From the IMG/VR virus record IMGVR_UViG_3300047667_000345, positions 1-25,898 of that record: DNA of 25,898 bases; one strand, given 5' to 3'. This DNA comes from a virus. Shown one piece after another: positions 13,899-23,546 of this stretch. The notes beneath the pieces were generated by a model. The model worked only from the letters and a program-made list of their open reading frames with translations. It had not been told where the DNA came from and made no database searches. The translations under genes and the position numbers were made by a program. Every line of letters starts with the position of its first letter. Position 1 is the first letter of the stretch.

Positions 13899-14806
13899 TG
13901 GCATTAAATAGCATAGTAAACACAATTGTTTGCGGTGGGAATGGGTACTTAGGTACTGGTTTAGCCAACTGCAAATTTGACTTTGATAACATGAGCGGTG
14001 GCGGTGTGGGTCTTTTAAAGGTAGGTACAAATATTGGTGCTGCTGCATCAATGGCTGACTTTAGAGCGTTGCAAGTGGCAGGTTCTTTTCTACCAATTCA
14101 AGGAATCTTTAACGTTGAAGATCAAGGATCAGAAGATCAATTTGAAACTTCTGAATCAGGTCTTGAAGCATTATCAACAAAGGGACTTTTTAAATACAAA
14201 GTTGACTTTACAAATGGTCACATGTATCACAAAGTACTTGCAAGCCTAGAGGGAAACAACCGTTGGGAAGTTGTAATGTGGGATGCTGCTGGTAACTTAG
14301 ACTTAAGAGAAACCTCAACAGGTGAATTAAGAGGTTATTCAACTTCACACGTAACAGTAGGAAAGCCAACAAGTAAGAGTGGTGGAACTACTGCAAAGCA
14401 AAGTTTAATCTTTCAACTATCTAATAGAGCGCAAAAAGATAAGCAATTGTCTTATATAAATGTTGACCAATTAGAAGCTCAAGGAATTTCTTTATTAGAA
14501 TTAGAAGGTGTTAATGAATTGGAAATATATTTTTCTCCAGTATCAGTAGGCGCAACGGTTATTATTGGAACTTTAAGAAGTCCTTTTGACAATACTTTGA
14601 CTGAGCCAACTTTAGCATTAGCTGACTTTACTTTTACAGGTTTAACACCAACGACTTTTAGTATAAGTCAAACTGGAGTAATAAACATTACAGTTCCAGC
14701 GGTTAGTTTAGATGATGTATTTACTGCAAGTATTACTGGAGTATTTGAAAACTCAACTGATCAACTTTTTAAATCCAATATTGGAAAAGTTATAGTAACT
14801 GCATAA
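13898..14806 (+). CDS. Probable major tail (tube) protein
   Basis: A 302-residue protein in the slot of the tail tube protein, upstream of the tape measure gene. It is rich in Gly, Ser and Thr, with alternating strands (for example HMYHKVLASLEGNNRWEVVM), and its C-terminal third (from about 235: LALADFTFTGLTPTTFSISQ and SLDDVFTASITGVFE) looks like an added Ig-like or beta domain, common on siphovirus tube proteins. It is followed by a strong terminator-like hairpin, in keeping with a highly expressed product. Start overlaps the previous stop as TAATG. Assignment rests on position and composition. Confidence 0.55.
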   Translation: MALNSIVNTIVCGGNGYLGTGLANCKFDFDNMSGGGVGLLKVGTNIGAAASMADFRALQVAGSFLPIQGIFNVEDQGSEDQFETSESGLEALSTKGLFKYKVDFTNGHMYHKVLASLEGNNRWEVVMWDAAGNLDLRETSTGELRGYSTSHVTVGKPTSKSGGTTAKQSLIFQLSNRAQKDKQLSYINVDQLEAQGISLLELEGVNELEIYFSPVSVGATVIIGTLRSPFDNTLTEPTLALADFTFTGLTPTTFSISQTGVINITVPAVSLDDVFTASITGVFENSTDQLFKSNIGKVIVTA

Positions 14807-14829
14807 GTTTTAATTTTAACTTAAATATC

Positions 14830-14861
14830 AAAGCCTATCTAATCACTTAGGTAGGCTTTTT
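14830..14861 (+). terminator. Strong intrinsic terminator inside the tail operon
   Basis: AAAGCCTATCT (14830-14840) pairs with AGGTAGGCTTT (14849-14859): eleven pairs including one T-G, an 8-base loop, and a run of five Ts at 14857-14861. The next start codon is at 14866, with no room for a promoter in between, so downstream tail genes need read-through. It may set a high tube-to-tape-measure ratio or protect the upstream mRNA end. Confidence 0.75.
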
Positions 14862-14865
14862 AATT

Positions 14866-15324
14866 ATGGGAACAATCAAATCAGTATATGACAAAGTGCA
14901 TTTTGCTTATCGGTATTTACCCGATGAGATTGACAGTATAGTGATGCGATTATCAAAACAAATACTTGATTTAAACAGGGAAGATCAGTTATTTGAAGGT
15001 ATGCTTAATGATGGTAGAAAATTACCTAAATACGGTAGAGCAACTGAAGAAATAAGTAGAGGGACAACTGGAAAAGGTTATCCAAAAAGGCAAGGGGATG
15101 TTTTTAATATGTATGCAACCGGTAGACTATTTAAAAGTATAGATGCTATTTATACACAAGAGCAATTGATTTTTAAAACTACTGACCCTAATCATCCATT
15201 TATAAGACAAAGACCTGAATTAGCTAAAAAGTTGTTTGGACTTACTAAAGAAAACCAAAAAAAACTTAATTACGAATTAATCCTACCAATGATAAGAAAA
15301 TGGGTACAAAGCACGATGAAGTAG
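14866..15324 (+). CDS. Small tail/neck morphogenesis protein (tentative)
   Basis: A 152-residue basic protein. Features include a helical N-terminus (DEIDSIVMRLSKQILDLNRE), a Gly/Lys-rich middle (RGTTGKGYPKRQGD), and a segment with GRLFKSIDAIYTQEQLIFKT, then NHPFIRQRPELAKKLFGLT. The last parts resemble those of virion morphogenesis or tail-completion proteins that end in a small beta domain, but the match is loose. The start lies 5 bases after the terminator T-run. It overlaps the next gene by 25 bases. Confidence 0.45.
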   Translation: MGTIKSVYDKVHFAYRYLPDEIDSIVMRLSKQILDLNREDQLFEGMLNDGRKLPKYGRATEEISRGTTGKGYPKRQGDVFNMYATGRLFKSIDAIYTQEQLIFKTTDPNHPFIRQRPELAKKLFGLTKENQKKLNYELILPMIRKWVQSTMK

Positions 15325-15911
15325 TATTAGGCAATTGTAGTAAATTAAACGTTGATAGATTTGACAAAATAAGCACTACTGGCGATATGTTTTGGCTTTT
15401 AGAGCGATATAAGGGCGATATAATAGAAACAAGCATTGACTTAAAAGAAGTATGGCAAAACCTCTTAGATGAGTTTAGTGAGGTTGTAGGGAATGATAGC
15501 GGTAAGATTATAGCAAACAAACAAATAAGGCTTACTGAAATGATAGCAAAAAGTTATCGCGTTGCTAATGGCTTAAAACATTATTATAGTGATGCAATGA
15601 AGGATGAATTTAAAGAATCCCTTAGCGCATTGTTAAAGGCAGATGGATTTGATCCAGAAACAAACAAAGAAGACAAATTGCTTTTAAAATTAAAGTCTTT
15701 AAAGAATAAAATTAAATGGAGTAAGTCAGATTTAAAATCTATGATTCCAGAAGCCACACAAGGCAAGAAAATTGATGTAATAGAACAATTGCTTTCTTTA
15801 GAGCGGGTACTAGATTTAAAATATCAATTAGATAGTGAAAGTTTATCAGTTAAAAAATATGCTTTTTTAATAAAGGCAGCAAATAAAAAAGCAGAAAAAG
15901 ATGGCAAATGA
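15300..15911 (+). CDS. Possible tail assembly chaperone
   Basis: A 203-residue, mostly helical, soluble protein directly upstream of the tape measure gene, which it overlaps by 11 bases. This is the usual place of tail assembly chaperones that coat the tape measure protein. No conserved chaperone motif is recognised. A frameshifted second product is common for such genes; I checked the A-run at 15885-15891 and it is out of register for a -1 slip and the two frames do not fit. The chaperone call is by position only. Confidence 0.4.
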   Translation: MGTKHDEVVLGNCSKLNVDRFDKISTTGDMFWLLERYKGDIIETSIDLKEVWQNLLDEFSEVVGNDSGKIIANKQIRLTEMIAKSYRVANGLKHYYSDAMKDEFKESLSALLKADGFDPETNKEDKLLLKLKSLKNKIKWSKSDLKSMIPEATQGKKIDVIEQLLSLERVLDLKYQLDSESLSVKKYAFLIKAANKKAEKDGK

Positions 15912-18900
15912 TATTGTAGACATTGTAGTAAGTAAAAAGGCAGTCGATGAAGTTTATAAACTCGATAACGCCCTACAAGAAGCCTATAAAAGCTTTTTAC
16001 AATTCTATGAACTAAGCGTTAAGGCTGGTAAAGTTCCAACTGCAAGCAACACCACACCGAAAGCACGTAAGCAGCTTAACGAAATGGAAAAGGCGATGTT
16101 ATCGCTTGAAGCTACTGAAAAAAAATTATCAATTGCACAAAGTGATGTTAACAAAAAACTAATAGAAAAAAGGGAACTATTAAGAGTTTCTAATCTAAAG
16201 GTGAAACAAGCAGCACAAGAAAATAATAAGTTGCTAGGTGCTTACGCTAATCTAGGCGCAAAGTTAGCGCGTTTAAGACGTGAATACAAAGATGTAGCAG
16301 CGTCGGAAGGTGTAGCAAGTAAAAACGCTAGAAGACTAGCAAAAGACGTTGTTGACTTAGACAACAAAATGAAAAAGATTGATGGCAGCGTTGGTCAATT
16401 TGGGCGTAATGTAGGAAACTATTCTAGTGCTTTTGGTGGTTTGTCTAGGAACTTAAGGCAAGTAGCTGGTGCATTTGGTTTTGTAGGTGGTATTTATTTA
16501 TTTGCTAATGCAATAAGGGATTCCTTCAATAGAATAAGAGAATTTGATAAAGCGATGCAAAACATTGCGGGTGTAATGAGAACTACAAGAGGTGACATAG
16601 CTGATCTTGAAAGGGAAATTACAACAGTTGCGGGGTCAAGTGTTAAAACCTCTAGAGAGGTTGCAGCATTAGCGGAATCTTTAGTAACATTAGGTAAAAC
16701 TAAAAACGAAGTTAAGGACTTATTAAAGCCAGTAGTTGATTTGTCAATTGGTTTAAATGCTAGTGCTGATGAAGCGGGTGAATTTCTTGTGCAAATGCTT
16801 AACACATTTGGAGAGTCTACAACAGAAGCAACAAGATACGCTGATACTATTGCCACAATTAGAACGTCTACAACATTAGACTTTCAAAAAATGCGCGATT
16901 CATTCCAATATTTAGCTCCAATTTCTAGGGCTTTAGGTAAAGATATTGCCTATACTGGTAGTCTTATTGGTATTTTAGCGGATAACGGTATAAAGGCTGA
17001 AAGGGCTGGTAGATTATTAGGTACTGCCCAACAAAAGTTAGCCACAAATAGCATGACTCTTGATGATGCTTTAGCACAAATTAATCAAAAAGTTTCTAGT
17101 GGTGCTACTGAAATAGAGGTTTTAGCTTTAGCGAGTGAATTGCTAGGTAAGCAATCGGCTTCATTGGGTCTTGTGTTAGCTAATAATGCTGAAAACATAG
17201 AGAAACAAGCGGAAGCTATAAGAAGCAATTCAGGCGCATTAGATGACTTAGTAAATCAACAATTAGAGTCTTTAGATGCTAAACTTAAAATATTAGATTC
17301 TACATGGGAAAGTTTTGTTTTAGGTATATCAAATGGTGAAGGTGCATTAGGTAACTTCTTTAAAAACGCAATTGAATTTGCAACGGATTTTTTAAAGATG
17401 ATGAATCAATTTAATGAAACTCCTGAAGATAAAAGATCAAACGCAGAAACTAAAGGACTTAAAGCGGGAAAACAATTTATTGATATTACTCAAAAATCTG
17501 GAATGAGTGATGAAAATAAACAAATAGCCATTGACGAATATAGACTAGAAAAACAAAAAGAGTTTAATGATGTTTATTCTAAAAGAAGAAAACTAGCAAA
17601 TGATATTGCAATTGCTGAAAGAAAGCTTGGTAAAACTGGTAACAGTGCGGGTGTTTTAGGTGGTGATTCATTAGAGCAAACTAAGTTTAAAAAAAGCGTT
17701 GAGGATTCAAATACTGCTTTAAGTGACAACGCTATTAAATTAAATGAGATAAGAGCTGAGTTAGTTGCTATATCTGAATTTCAATTAGTAGGAACAGAAA
17801 CAGAAGCGGGAGTTACTGAAGCCGAAGCAATTAAACTAACTGAGAAACAAGGTAAGAAAGTAGCAGAAGAAAAAGATCAACGTTTAAAAGATTCCTTTGC
17901 TCTTAAAAAGTACTTACTAGAACAAGAGATTGAGTTAAATAATGAAATTGCAGAAGATGAAAAAAACTACAACGCATCAAGAACCAGCGCATTAGAAGAG
18001 TCTTTGATGAAGTCTTTTGAATTAAAAGAACTAGAAAGAGATCAAGAATTAAAAGGATTAAAAGAAGGAAGTGACGCGGCTAAGTTAGTTTGGGTAAAGT
18101 ACTATGATGAAGTTTCTGATTTAAACAAGGATTTTTCAGAAAGAATGAAAACAATATCTTTTGATATAGTTGATACCACTCCTGATGCGGTTATACAATT
18201 TGATGACACTGCTGGAATTAGATCATTAGCTGAACAATTAGGGTTTGATCCTGATGAGTTACTTTCTGAATATGAAAAGTTCAATGCAGAAATGCGTAGG
18301 CTTTATGGTGATGATGCAAAATCTTTTACTGAGTTTCAAAAATTAAAAGAAGAAGGAGCTAAAGAAGTAGCAGAAAAAAGAGAACAATTTGAGCAAGATT
18401 TAGCTGAGTCAATAAAGACAATTGCACAAGGTCTTTTTGATAATCAAATTGATAAATATGACGATCAAATAGAAGCAAATAATGAGTTTTATGATCAAAG
18501 ACTAGACAATGAAGAATTAAGCGAACAACAAAGGGATGCTTTAGAAGCCGAGCGCGATGCTAAAAATAGAGATTTAGAAAAAAAGAAAAGAGAAACACAA
18601 AGAAAATCATTTTTATTGCAACAAGCAGCAGCACTTGCTGAGGTTTTAATAGATACTTTTAAGTCAGTTGCAGCAATAAAAGCACAAGCGGCAATACTTG
18701 CGGCAAATCCATTAACTCTACCTTTAGCGGGTGCGGCACTTGCTCAAATACCTTTTGTTATTGGTTCGGGCGCGGCTGCTGGTGCTGCCATAATAGGAAC
18801 ATCAATACAAGCTTTTAAATATGGTAAAGATGAAAACAACAACTACGAAGGTATGGCATTACTTAACGACGGTGGACGCGATGAAGTAAGGCTTAAATCT

Positions 18901-19197
18901 GATGGAACTGCTGAACGTATAAAAGGGCGTAACGTTGTGGATTTTGTAGGTAAAGACGATGTAATATATCCTAGTGTAAGCGCGTTTAACTCTGAAATGG
19001 GTCAAGTATTAAATGACAACGCGATAAGTTCTAGTAAGGTTTTTACTATAAATAAAGAGGTTAAACCAAATAACGAAAGACTAGAAAGAAGTATTGAAAA
19101 GGCAATCAACAAAGGTTTTAAAAGTGCTAAAATAACTAATGTGCAAAACTTTAAAGGAAATGATTTAGATTCTTATATAAGATCAAAGATGCACTAA
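15901..19197 (+). CDS. Tail tape measure protein (TP901 type)
   Basis: At 1098 residues the longest gene in the window. The N-terminus (1-160) is coiled coil; residues about 213-420 form the PhageMin_Tail/TP901 core, with FDKAMQNIAGVMRTTRGDIA, EVAALAESLVTLGKT, ADEAGEFLVQMLNTFGESTT and LGTAQQKLATNSMTLDDALA. Long charged coils fill about 640-900. A hydrophobic stretch at about 904-970 (ending GSGAAAGAAIIGTSIQAF) probably enters the host membrane. By the usual rule of about 0.15 nm per residue, tail length would be near 165 nm, which with the absence of sheath genes indicates a siphovirus. The C-terminal part after 975 is a separate small domain. Confidence 0.93.
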   Translation: MANDIVDIVVSKKAVDEVYKLDNALQEAYKSFLQFYELSVKAGKVPTASNTTPKARKQLNEMEKAMLSLEATEKKLSIAQSDVNKKLIEKRELLRVSNLKVKQAAQENNKLLGAYANLGAKLARLRREYKDVAASEGVASKNARRLAKDVVDLDNKMKKIDGSVGQFGRNVGNYSSAFGGLSRNLRQVAGAFGFVGGIYLFANAIRDSFNRIREFDKAMQNIAGVMRTTRGDIADLEREITTVAGSSVKTSREVAALAESLVTLGKTKNEVKDLLKPVVDLSIGLNASADEAGEFLVQMLNTFGESTTEATRYADTIATIRTSTTLDFQKMRDSFQYLAPISRALGKDIAYTGSLIGILADNGIKAERAGRLLGTAQQKLATNSMTLDDALAQINQKVSSGATEIEVLALASELLGKQSASLGLVLANNAENIEKQAEAIRSNSGALDDLVNQQLESLDAKLKILDSTWESFVLGISNGEGALGNFFKNAIEFATDFLKMMNQFNETPEDKRSNAETKGLKAGKQFIDITQKSGMSDENKQIAIDEYRLEKQKEFNDVYSKRRKLANDIAIAERKLGKTGNSAGVLGGDSLEQTKFKKSVEDSNTALSDNAIKLNEIRAELVAISEFQLVGTETEAGVTEAEAIKLTEKQGKKVAEEKDQRLKDSFALKKYLLEQEIELNNEIAEDEKNYNASRTSALEESLMKSFELKELERDQELKGLKEGSDAAKLVWVKYYDEVSDLNKDFSERMKTISFDIVDTTPDAVIQFDDTAGIRSLAEQLGFDPDELLSEYEKFNAEMRRLYGDDAKSFTEFQKLKEEGAKEVAEKREQFEQDLAESIKTIAQGLFDNQIDKYDDQIEANNEFYDQRLDNEELSEQQRDALEAERDAKNRDLEKKKRETQRKSFLLQQAAALAEVLIDTFKSVAAIKAQAAILAANPLTLPLAGAALAQIPFVIGSGAAAGAAIIGTSIQAFKYGKDENNNYEGMALLNDGGRDEVRLKSDGTAERIKGRNVVDFVGKDDVIYPSVSAFNSEMGQVLNDNAISSSKVFTINKEVKPNNERLERSIEKAINKGFKSAKITNVQNFKGNDLDSYIRSKMH

Positions 19198-19247
19198 AGG
19201 GTAAAGATTAACTAATAAATACTACACAAAAACATTAAGTTTACCTT

Positions 19248-21329
19248 ATGCGTAAAGTCAGATACATACTAACAACCAAATCAAGCGGGGTTGTAACATT
19301 AACAACCGATCCAGACGGATGGAAGGATGATGAGCGTCAAATTGTTAGGGACTCAAAGTACTATGGACTTATATATGAGTTTGCTGGTGAACTTAATTTT
19401 TCGCAAGATGGTTATGATATAATAACTCAAGAACTTTTAACCAACGGACACAACGCAAATATATTACTAAGGCGCGATAGATTAAACTATAACGATGAAT
19501 GGGAACTTGATTACATAGGCGCGTTAGACGTTACAACAAAGAAAGAAAATGATAGCACCATTTCTTTTAAATTATCAGACGCTGGACTTACCAAAACAAT
19601 TAAGGCTCAATTTAATGAAAAGTTTGAACTTGATAGATTAGATTCTGTTAACGGTACAACTATAACTGATTTAACTTACGACACAATAACTTTAACTGGT
19701 AGAAATTTATTAATTGATAGTAAACTTGATGATTTAGAGGCAAAAAGCCCAATACTTTCAAACTTTTTTAATACAACCGTTGAGATAGACCACATACCTA
19801 GTGTTAATAAGGTTTTTAGCGGTGATGAAAAAATAGGTAGTGTATTTCCTTTTCCTCAATCTCTTTTTTCTTTTCAAGGAAACTCAACGCCGTTTAACTC
19901 AACTCATTTTTTTTATCTTAATTCTGATATTGAAAAAACTATTGAAGTAAAAGTTAAATATAATGCAGACGTAATAGCGGAAAATGCTGGTGATGATTAT
20001 AGTATATTTTTTCAATTATATACATATAACTTTGATGGAAATAATTATGTTTTTAAAAATAGAACAACGTTAGACTCTGTGATCAACTCACAATCAACAA
20101 TAGCAACGCTAAGTGTTGATTCAATTTCTAGTGTTAATTTAGAAACTGGTGATTGTCTTGTTTTATCTCTTAGAATAATTCAGCTAATTTATCCAGTACA
20201 AACTCAACTTTTTAGAGAATATCAATTAAATCAAACAAGTTTTTCAATTGAAACAAGTGAGGATTCTAAATTTAGACAAACAACATGCAAGGGGATTTCT
20301 GTATATAATGCAATCAATAGACTTACAGAGATTATAACAGACAACCCTCTTGCTAATTCATTAGGATTAAGTAACGAATGGAAAGAACTATATATTACAA
20401 ATGGCTTTAAAATAAGGGGTTTTGATGAAACCATAACCATATCTTTAAAAGAAGTAATGGAGTCAATTAAATCGGTTCTAGGCTATCACTACGGAATAGA
20501 AAGCAACCTTTTTAGGGTTGATTCCTTTAGTACTTTTTTTAACCTTGATCCTTTAATGACTTTGCAAATAAACGACATTGAAGAAACTTATAACGATTCT
20601 TTAATATTTAATTCTATTGAAGCGGGATATAAAGACGACACCGATTATGAAGAACGTCAAGGATTAGATGAATATAACATTGGAGCAATATACAATCATG
20701 GCTTTCAATCTACTGATAAAAAACTTGATTTAATTAGCGAAATAAGAGCAGATAGCTATGGTATTGAATTTGCAAGGCGTAGACAATTTGAAGACTTTCC
20801 AACAGAAGACACTCAATATGACAAAGATAATTTTTTTATTGACTGCAAAGTAGATGGATTTTTGCAACCTAGAATATGGAGTGATGACTATTCAGTTCTT
20901 CCTACTGGTGTTTATAGCCCTGAAACCGCTCAAAACCTACGTCTAAGCCCTTCATCAAACATTTACAGACTAAGTAACACTTTTGCACAAATATCAGATT
21001 ACAGAAGCGGTGTCACACGGTTTACATCAACTGAAGGAAACAGTAAACTAGCGACTACTTTAATAGGTGGTTTTCAAATAAAAGAAAATGAAGACATCCA
21101 AAACAACACTTTAGAGTATCCTATTGTGCAACCTATTGAAGTGAGTGGAGTTATAAAGCTTACAGAACCTCAATTTGATTTGCTTAAGGGAACTACTAAC
21201 GGACAAATGAACGCTTACAGATCAATAAGGTATTTTTATAGGGGGCAAGAACAACTAGGGTTTTTAAAGTCATATAATAATGAAGGTGATGGATCAATTA
21301 AATTAATAAAAGCAAATCTTAGAAGATAA
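19248..21329 (+). CDS. Tail tip / distal tail protein
   Basis: A 693-residue protein following the tape measure gene by 50 bases. The N-terminus (VRYILTTKSSGVVTLTTDPD, then GWKDDERQIVRDSKYYGLIYEFAGELNFSQDGYD) resembles the post-tape-measure tail protein common to Bacteroidetes siphoviruses, whose conserved opening is a GW-D segment and an RDxKYxGxxxEF motif. The remainder is beta-rich without a recognised enzyme motif. It probably forms the distal tail hub that connects tube and fibres. The last base of its stop starts the next ORF as TAATG. Confidence 0.65.
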   Translation: MRKVRYILTTKSSGVVTLTTDPDGWKDDERQIVRDSKYYGLIYEFAGELNFSQDGYDIITQELLTNGHNANILLRRDRLNYNDEWELDYIGALDVTTKKENDSTISFKLSDAGLTKTIKAQFNEKFELDRLDSVNGTTITDLTYDTITLTGRNLLIDSKLDDLEAKSPILSNFFNTTVEIDHIPSVNKVFSGDEKIGSVFPFPQSLFSFQGNSTPFNSTHFFYLNSDIEKTIEVKVKYNADVIAENAGDDYSIFFQLYTYNFDGNNYVFKNRTTLDSVINSQSTIATLSVDSISSVNLETGDCLVLSLRIIQLIYPVQTQLFREYQLNQTSFSIETSEDSKFRQTTCKGISVYNAINRLTEIITDNPLANSLGLSNEWKELYITNGFKIRGFDETITISLKEVMESIKSVLGYHYGIESNLFRVDSFSTFFNLDPLMTLQINDIEETYNDSLIFNSIEAGYKDDTDYEERQGLDEYNIGAIYNHGFQSTDKKLDLISEIRADSYGIEFARRRQFEDFPTEDTQYDKDNFFIDCKVDGFLQPRIWSDDYSVLPTGVYSPETAQNLRLSPSSNIYRLSNTFAQISDYRSGVTRFTSTEGNSKLATTLIGGFQIKENEDIQNNTLEYPIVQPIEVSGVIKLTEPQFDLLKGTTNGQMNAYRSIRYFYRGQEQLGFLKSYNNEGDGSIKLIKANLRR

Positions 21330-23374
21330 TGAGATCAGTAATACAAATAGATTTTACTGGAGCAGTTCCAGCAGTTAACGACTTTATAAGGCTTTTTGAT
21401 CCTGAATTATTTGGGTTAAATGGATTGACTACATTTAATTTTCAAAGATTAAGACCTACTGAAAGCACAAGAGTTAATGGTGATGCGCCTCAAACTGCTG
21501 CAAATTACGCACTTGCTTTTAACTTAGATTATAACGCAAGCGGCGTCTTTTTGATTACGGTAGATGATGAGGTTGTAACTATTAAAGTCGATCAAACAGA
21601 TGCTTTTGATGGTTACATAAAGACTTCTTCATGGACTCCAACAATTACAATAACCTCTGAAAATATTGACACTGATTTAGAGTTAACAGATGTTCAATAT
21701 GGCTTAGACAACTCAGACCCTTGCAATCTAGTAAAGGTTTTTTTAACATTTAATAAAAACGTTTTAGACTTAACTATTCCAGCGGTAGTTTCAACAATAG
21801 GCGGCGTGGTAGATTTTAGTTATGATAGGGGACTAAACTACCCTATTGAAGCTAATGTAGGTGTTGACGTCTTTACTTCTAGCCAAAACCTACACAAGAC
21901 ACCCGCTAAATTATTAGCAGCGAATATAAGCACAAGGACAACGGCAACACCTAGCGGATCAACTTTAATTGCAAGTTATTTAGCAAGTACATTTTTGCTT
22001 TCCTTAGAGTATTCACTAGACGGAATCACATATCAATCATCAAATATTTTTGGTGGTCTTCCAGATGATGATTACATTATTTATATTAAAGATCAATATG
22101 GTTGCTCAGTAAATAAAACAATAACAATATCTAACTTAGTAATAGGTGAAGAAGAAGTGCCTAATTATTTTTATTTAAGTGAGGCTAATCCATTTATATT
22201 TGCTAATGATAACGGAACTGGGTTAAATTCAAAACTAAGTTTTAACGAGGGAACAGATGTTAATTACTCAGCCTTACACATAGTAACAGACACAGATGCT
22301 CCAACGGTTCAATTCAAAACAAATTTAAGTGATGTAACGGTTGACATATTAAATTGTGAAGGTGATTCAGTTAAATCTTTAACAGTTGTTAAAAAGACCG
22401 CAAACATAAACTATTTTGATAAAAGGGACGCGGTTAAATATACAGTTGAAGAAAGAGGTCTTAAATACATTAATATTTACTTTGAGGGTGGTAACATTTA
22501 TGATATTTTAAACGCTATTACAGGCACTTATACGGACACTAAAAGCGTTCCGGTTGGTTATGATCAAGGTAAATTTGTAGTTTTTGAAGGTAATACTGAA
22601 ATAATAGTTAAACTGGTTTACAACCAAACCTTTAGCAGATTTGAAATACAAACAAGTTTAATTTCTGGCGTTGATATTTTACCAACAAACATACAAATAA
22701 GTACTTATTACAACATTCAAGATTATGACGTTTACGAAGCAACAACAGATTTTACAACTTTAGACGGTTATTATCAAATAAAAATAAACGCTAAAAAAGA
22801 AGACTTAACAGAATTTGCAAACTATTTAAGTGAAAGCATATTGGTATCAATTGAATCTGATCTGCCTAAACATCATTTAGTTGAATATTCAGGTACAAGG
22901 AACAGTGACTTGTTATTTTCTAGGGGATTAAGAAACATTATAAGAGTGCCTTACGATATTACTCCTACAATAGAAATGACTGGTGAAATTGAAACATATC
23001 AAACAGATACAAAATTAGTATCTATTGAAACTAGAAACTATGACAATAGATTTTTTAATTTTGGAGCGGGGGAAAATCCTTTAACAACTCAACAAATTAA
23101 ATGGTTAAGTTTGATATTGTCACACGATGTTATATTTATAGATGAAGATAATTACCTTAAAAAAGAACAAGGCGAAAGTTCAAGGCTAGGAAGTTCTAAC
23201 GCGTATAGGTTTATTCAATTAATGCAAAGGGAATTTATCTTTTCCAGTATTGAGGGAGTCTATAACACTGAAAACGCGATTGACACTATCAACATTAACA
23301 CACCTACTTACGCCTATGTCATCACTGGTAACAACTTGATTGATAGTAATGGACTGATGGTAAACGGTAACTGA
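21329..23374 (+). CDS. Tail protein with SprB-repeat-like module
   Basis: A 681-residue beta-rich protein coupled to the previous gene. Residues about 223-267 match the SprB repeat pattern of the flavobacterial gliding adhesin: EYSLDGITYQSSNIFGGLP followed by DDYIIYIKDQYGCSVNKTIT, with the YS-DG, F-GL, Y-I-I-D and GC landmarks. The N-terminal part (YALAFNLDYNASGVFLITVD) and C-terminal half contain more strands without assigned family. It is likely a tail-tip adhesion component. The remainder of its length is unassigned, so a receptor role is inferred from the module and position. Confidence 0.6.
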   Translation: MRSVIQIDFTGAVPAVNDFIRLFDPELFGLNGLTTFNFQRLRPTESTRVNGDAPQTAANYALAFNLDYNASGVFLITVDDEVVTIKVDQTDAFDGYIKTSSWTPTITITSENIDTDLELTDVQYGLDNSDPCNLVKVFLTFNKNVLDLTIPAVVSTIGGVVDFSYDRGLNYPIEANVGVDVFTSSQNLHKTPAKLLAANISTRTTATPSGSTLIASYLASTFLLSLEYSLDGITYQSSNIFGGLPDDDYIIYIKDQYGCSVNKTITISNLVIGEEEVPNYFYLSEANPFIFANDNGTGLNSKLSFNEGTDVNYSALHIVTDTDAPTVQFKTNLSDVTVDILNCEGDSVKSLTVVKKTANINYFDKRDAVKYTVEERGLKYINIYFEGGNIYDILNAITGTYTDTKSVPVGYDQGKFVVFEGNTEIIVKLVYNQTFSRFEIQTSLISGVDILPTNIQISTYYNIQDYDVYEATTDFTTLDGYYQIKINAKKEDLTEFANYLSESILVSIESDLPKHHLVEYSGTRNSDLLFSRGLRNIIRVPYDITPTIEMTGEIETYQTDTKLVSIETRNYDNRFFNFGAGENPLTTQQIKWLSLILSHDVIFIDEDNYLKKEQGESSRLGSSNAYRFIQLMQREFIFSSIEGVYNTENAIDTININTPTYAYVITGNNLIDSNGLMVNGN

Positions 23375-23491
23375 TGGTTCTTTTATAGGTTTGTTTTTAG
23401 GTGTAAATAAGTCAAATATTGACATGAATAAAAACCTACCAATAAGCCCTGAAAGAATAAGTAATAAAATTAAAATAATAAATACCGTCAT
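23219..23491 (-). CDS. Opposite-strand small membrane protein (uncertain)
   Basis: A 90-residue reverse-strand frame. Its first 39 residues come from the intergenic gap: a 20-residue hydrophobic helix (VFIILILLLILSGLIGRFLF), then MSIFDLFTPKNKPIKEPS. The other 51 are antisense to the end of the tail gene. The N-terminus has the look of a real membrane anchor with a charged linker, similar in style to small holin-like phage proteins. But no clear promoter was seen (a TATCTTTA lies too near the start), and half the frame may be fixed by the sense gene. It is listed because the intergenic part codes well. Confidence 0.35.
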   Translation of the reverse strand: MTVFIILILLLILSGLIGRFLFMSIFDLFTPKNKPIKEPSVTVYHQSITINQVVTSDDIGVSRCVNVDSVNRVFSVIDSLNTGKDKFPLH

Positions 23492-23546
23492 AGGGTATAA
23501 AGATAAATAAAAAAAGCGTATAAATTAATTATATATTTATAATGAT

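Noticed and set aside
15885-15891. A-run as a possible -1 frameshift site for a tail chaperone
   Set aside because: The run is read AAA AAA G in the chaperone frame, not in the X XXY YYZ register, and the tape measure frame would need a +1 shift; it has its own ATG.
16494-16856. 120-residue reverse-strand frame inside the tape measure gene
   Set aside because: It is fully antisense to the conserved TP901 core and its sequence is low-complexity Ser/Ala/Leu, as expected from the complement of that region.
19198-19247. Inverted repeat GGTAAA / TTTACC around the tail gene leader
   Set aside because: Six pairs with a loop of over 30 bases and no T-run; not distinguishable from chance.
23400-23430. 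Small palindrome GTCAA-ATA-TTGAC between tail genes
   Set aside because: Five-base arms in AT-rich DNA are common, and it also lies in the coding part of the possible reverse frame.
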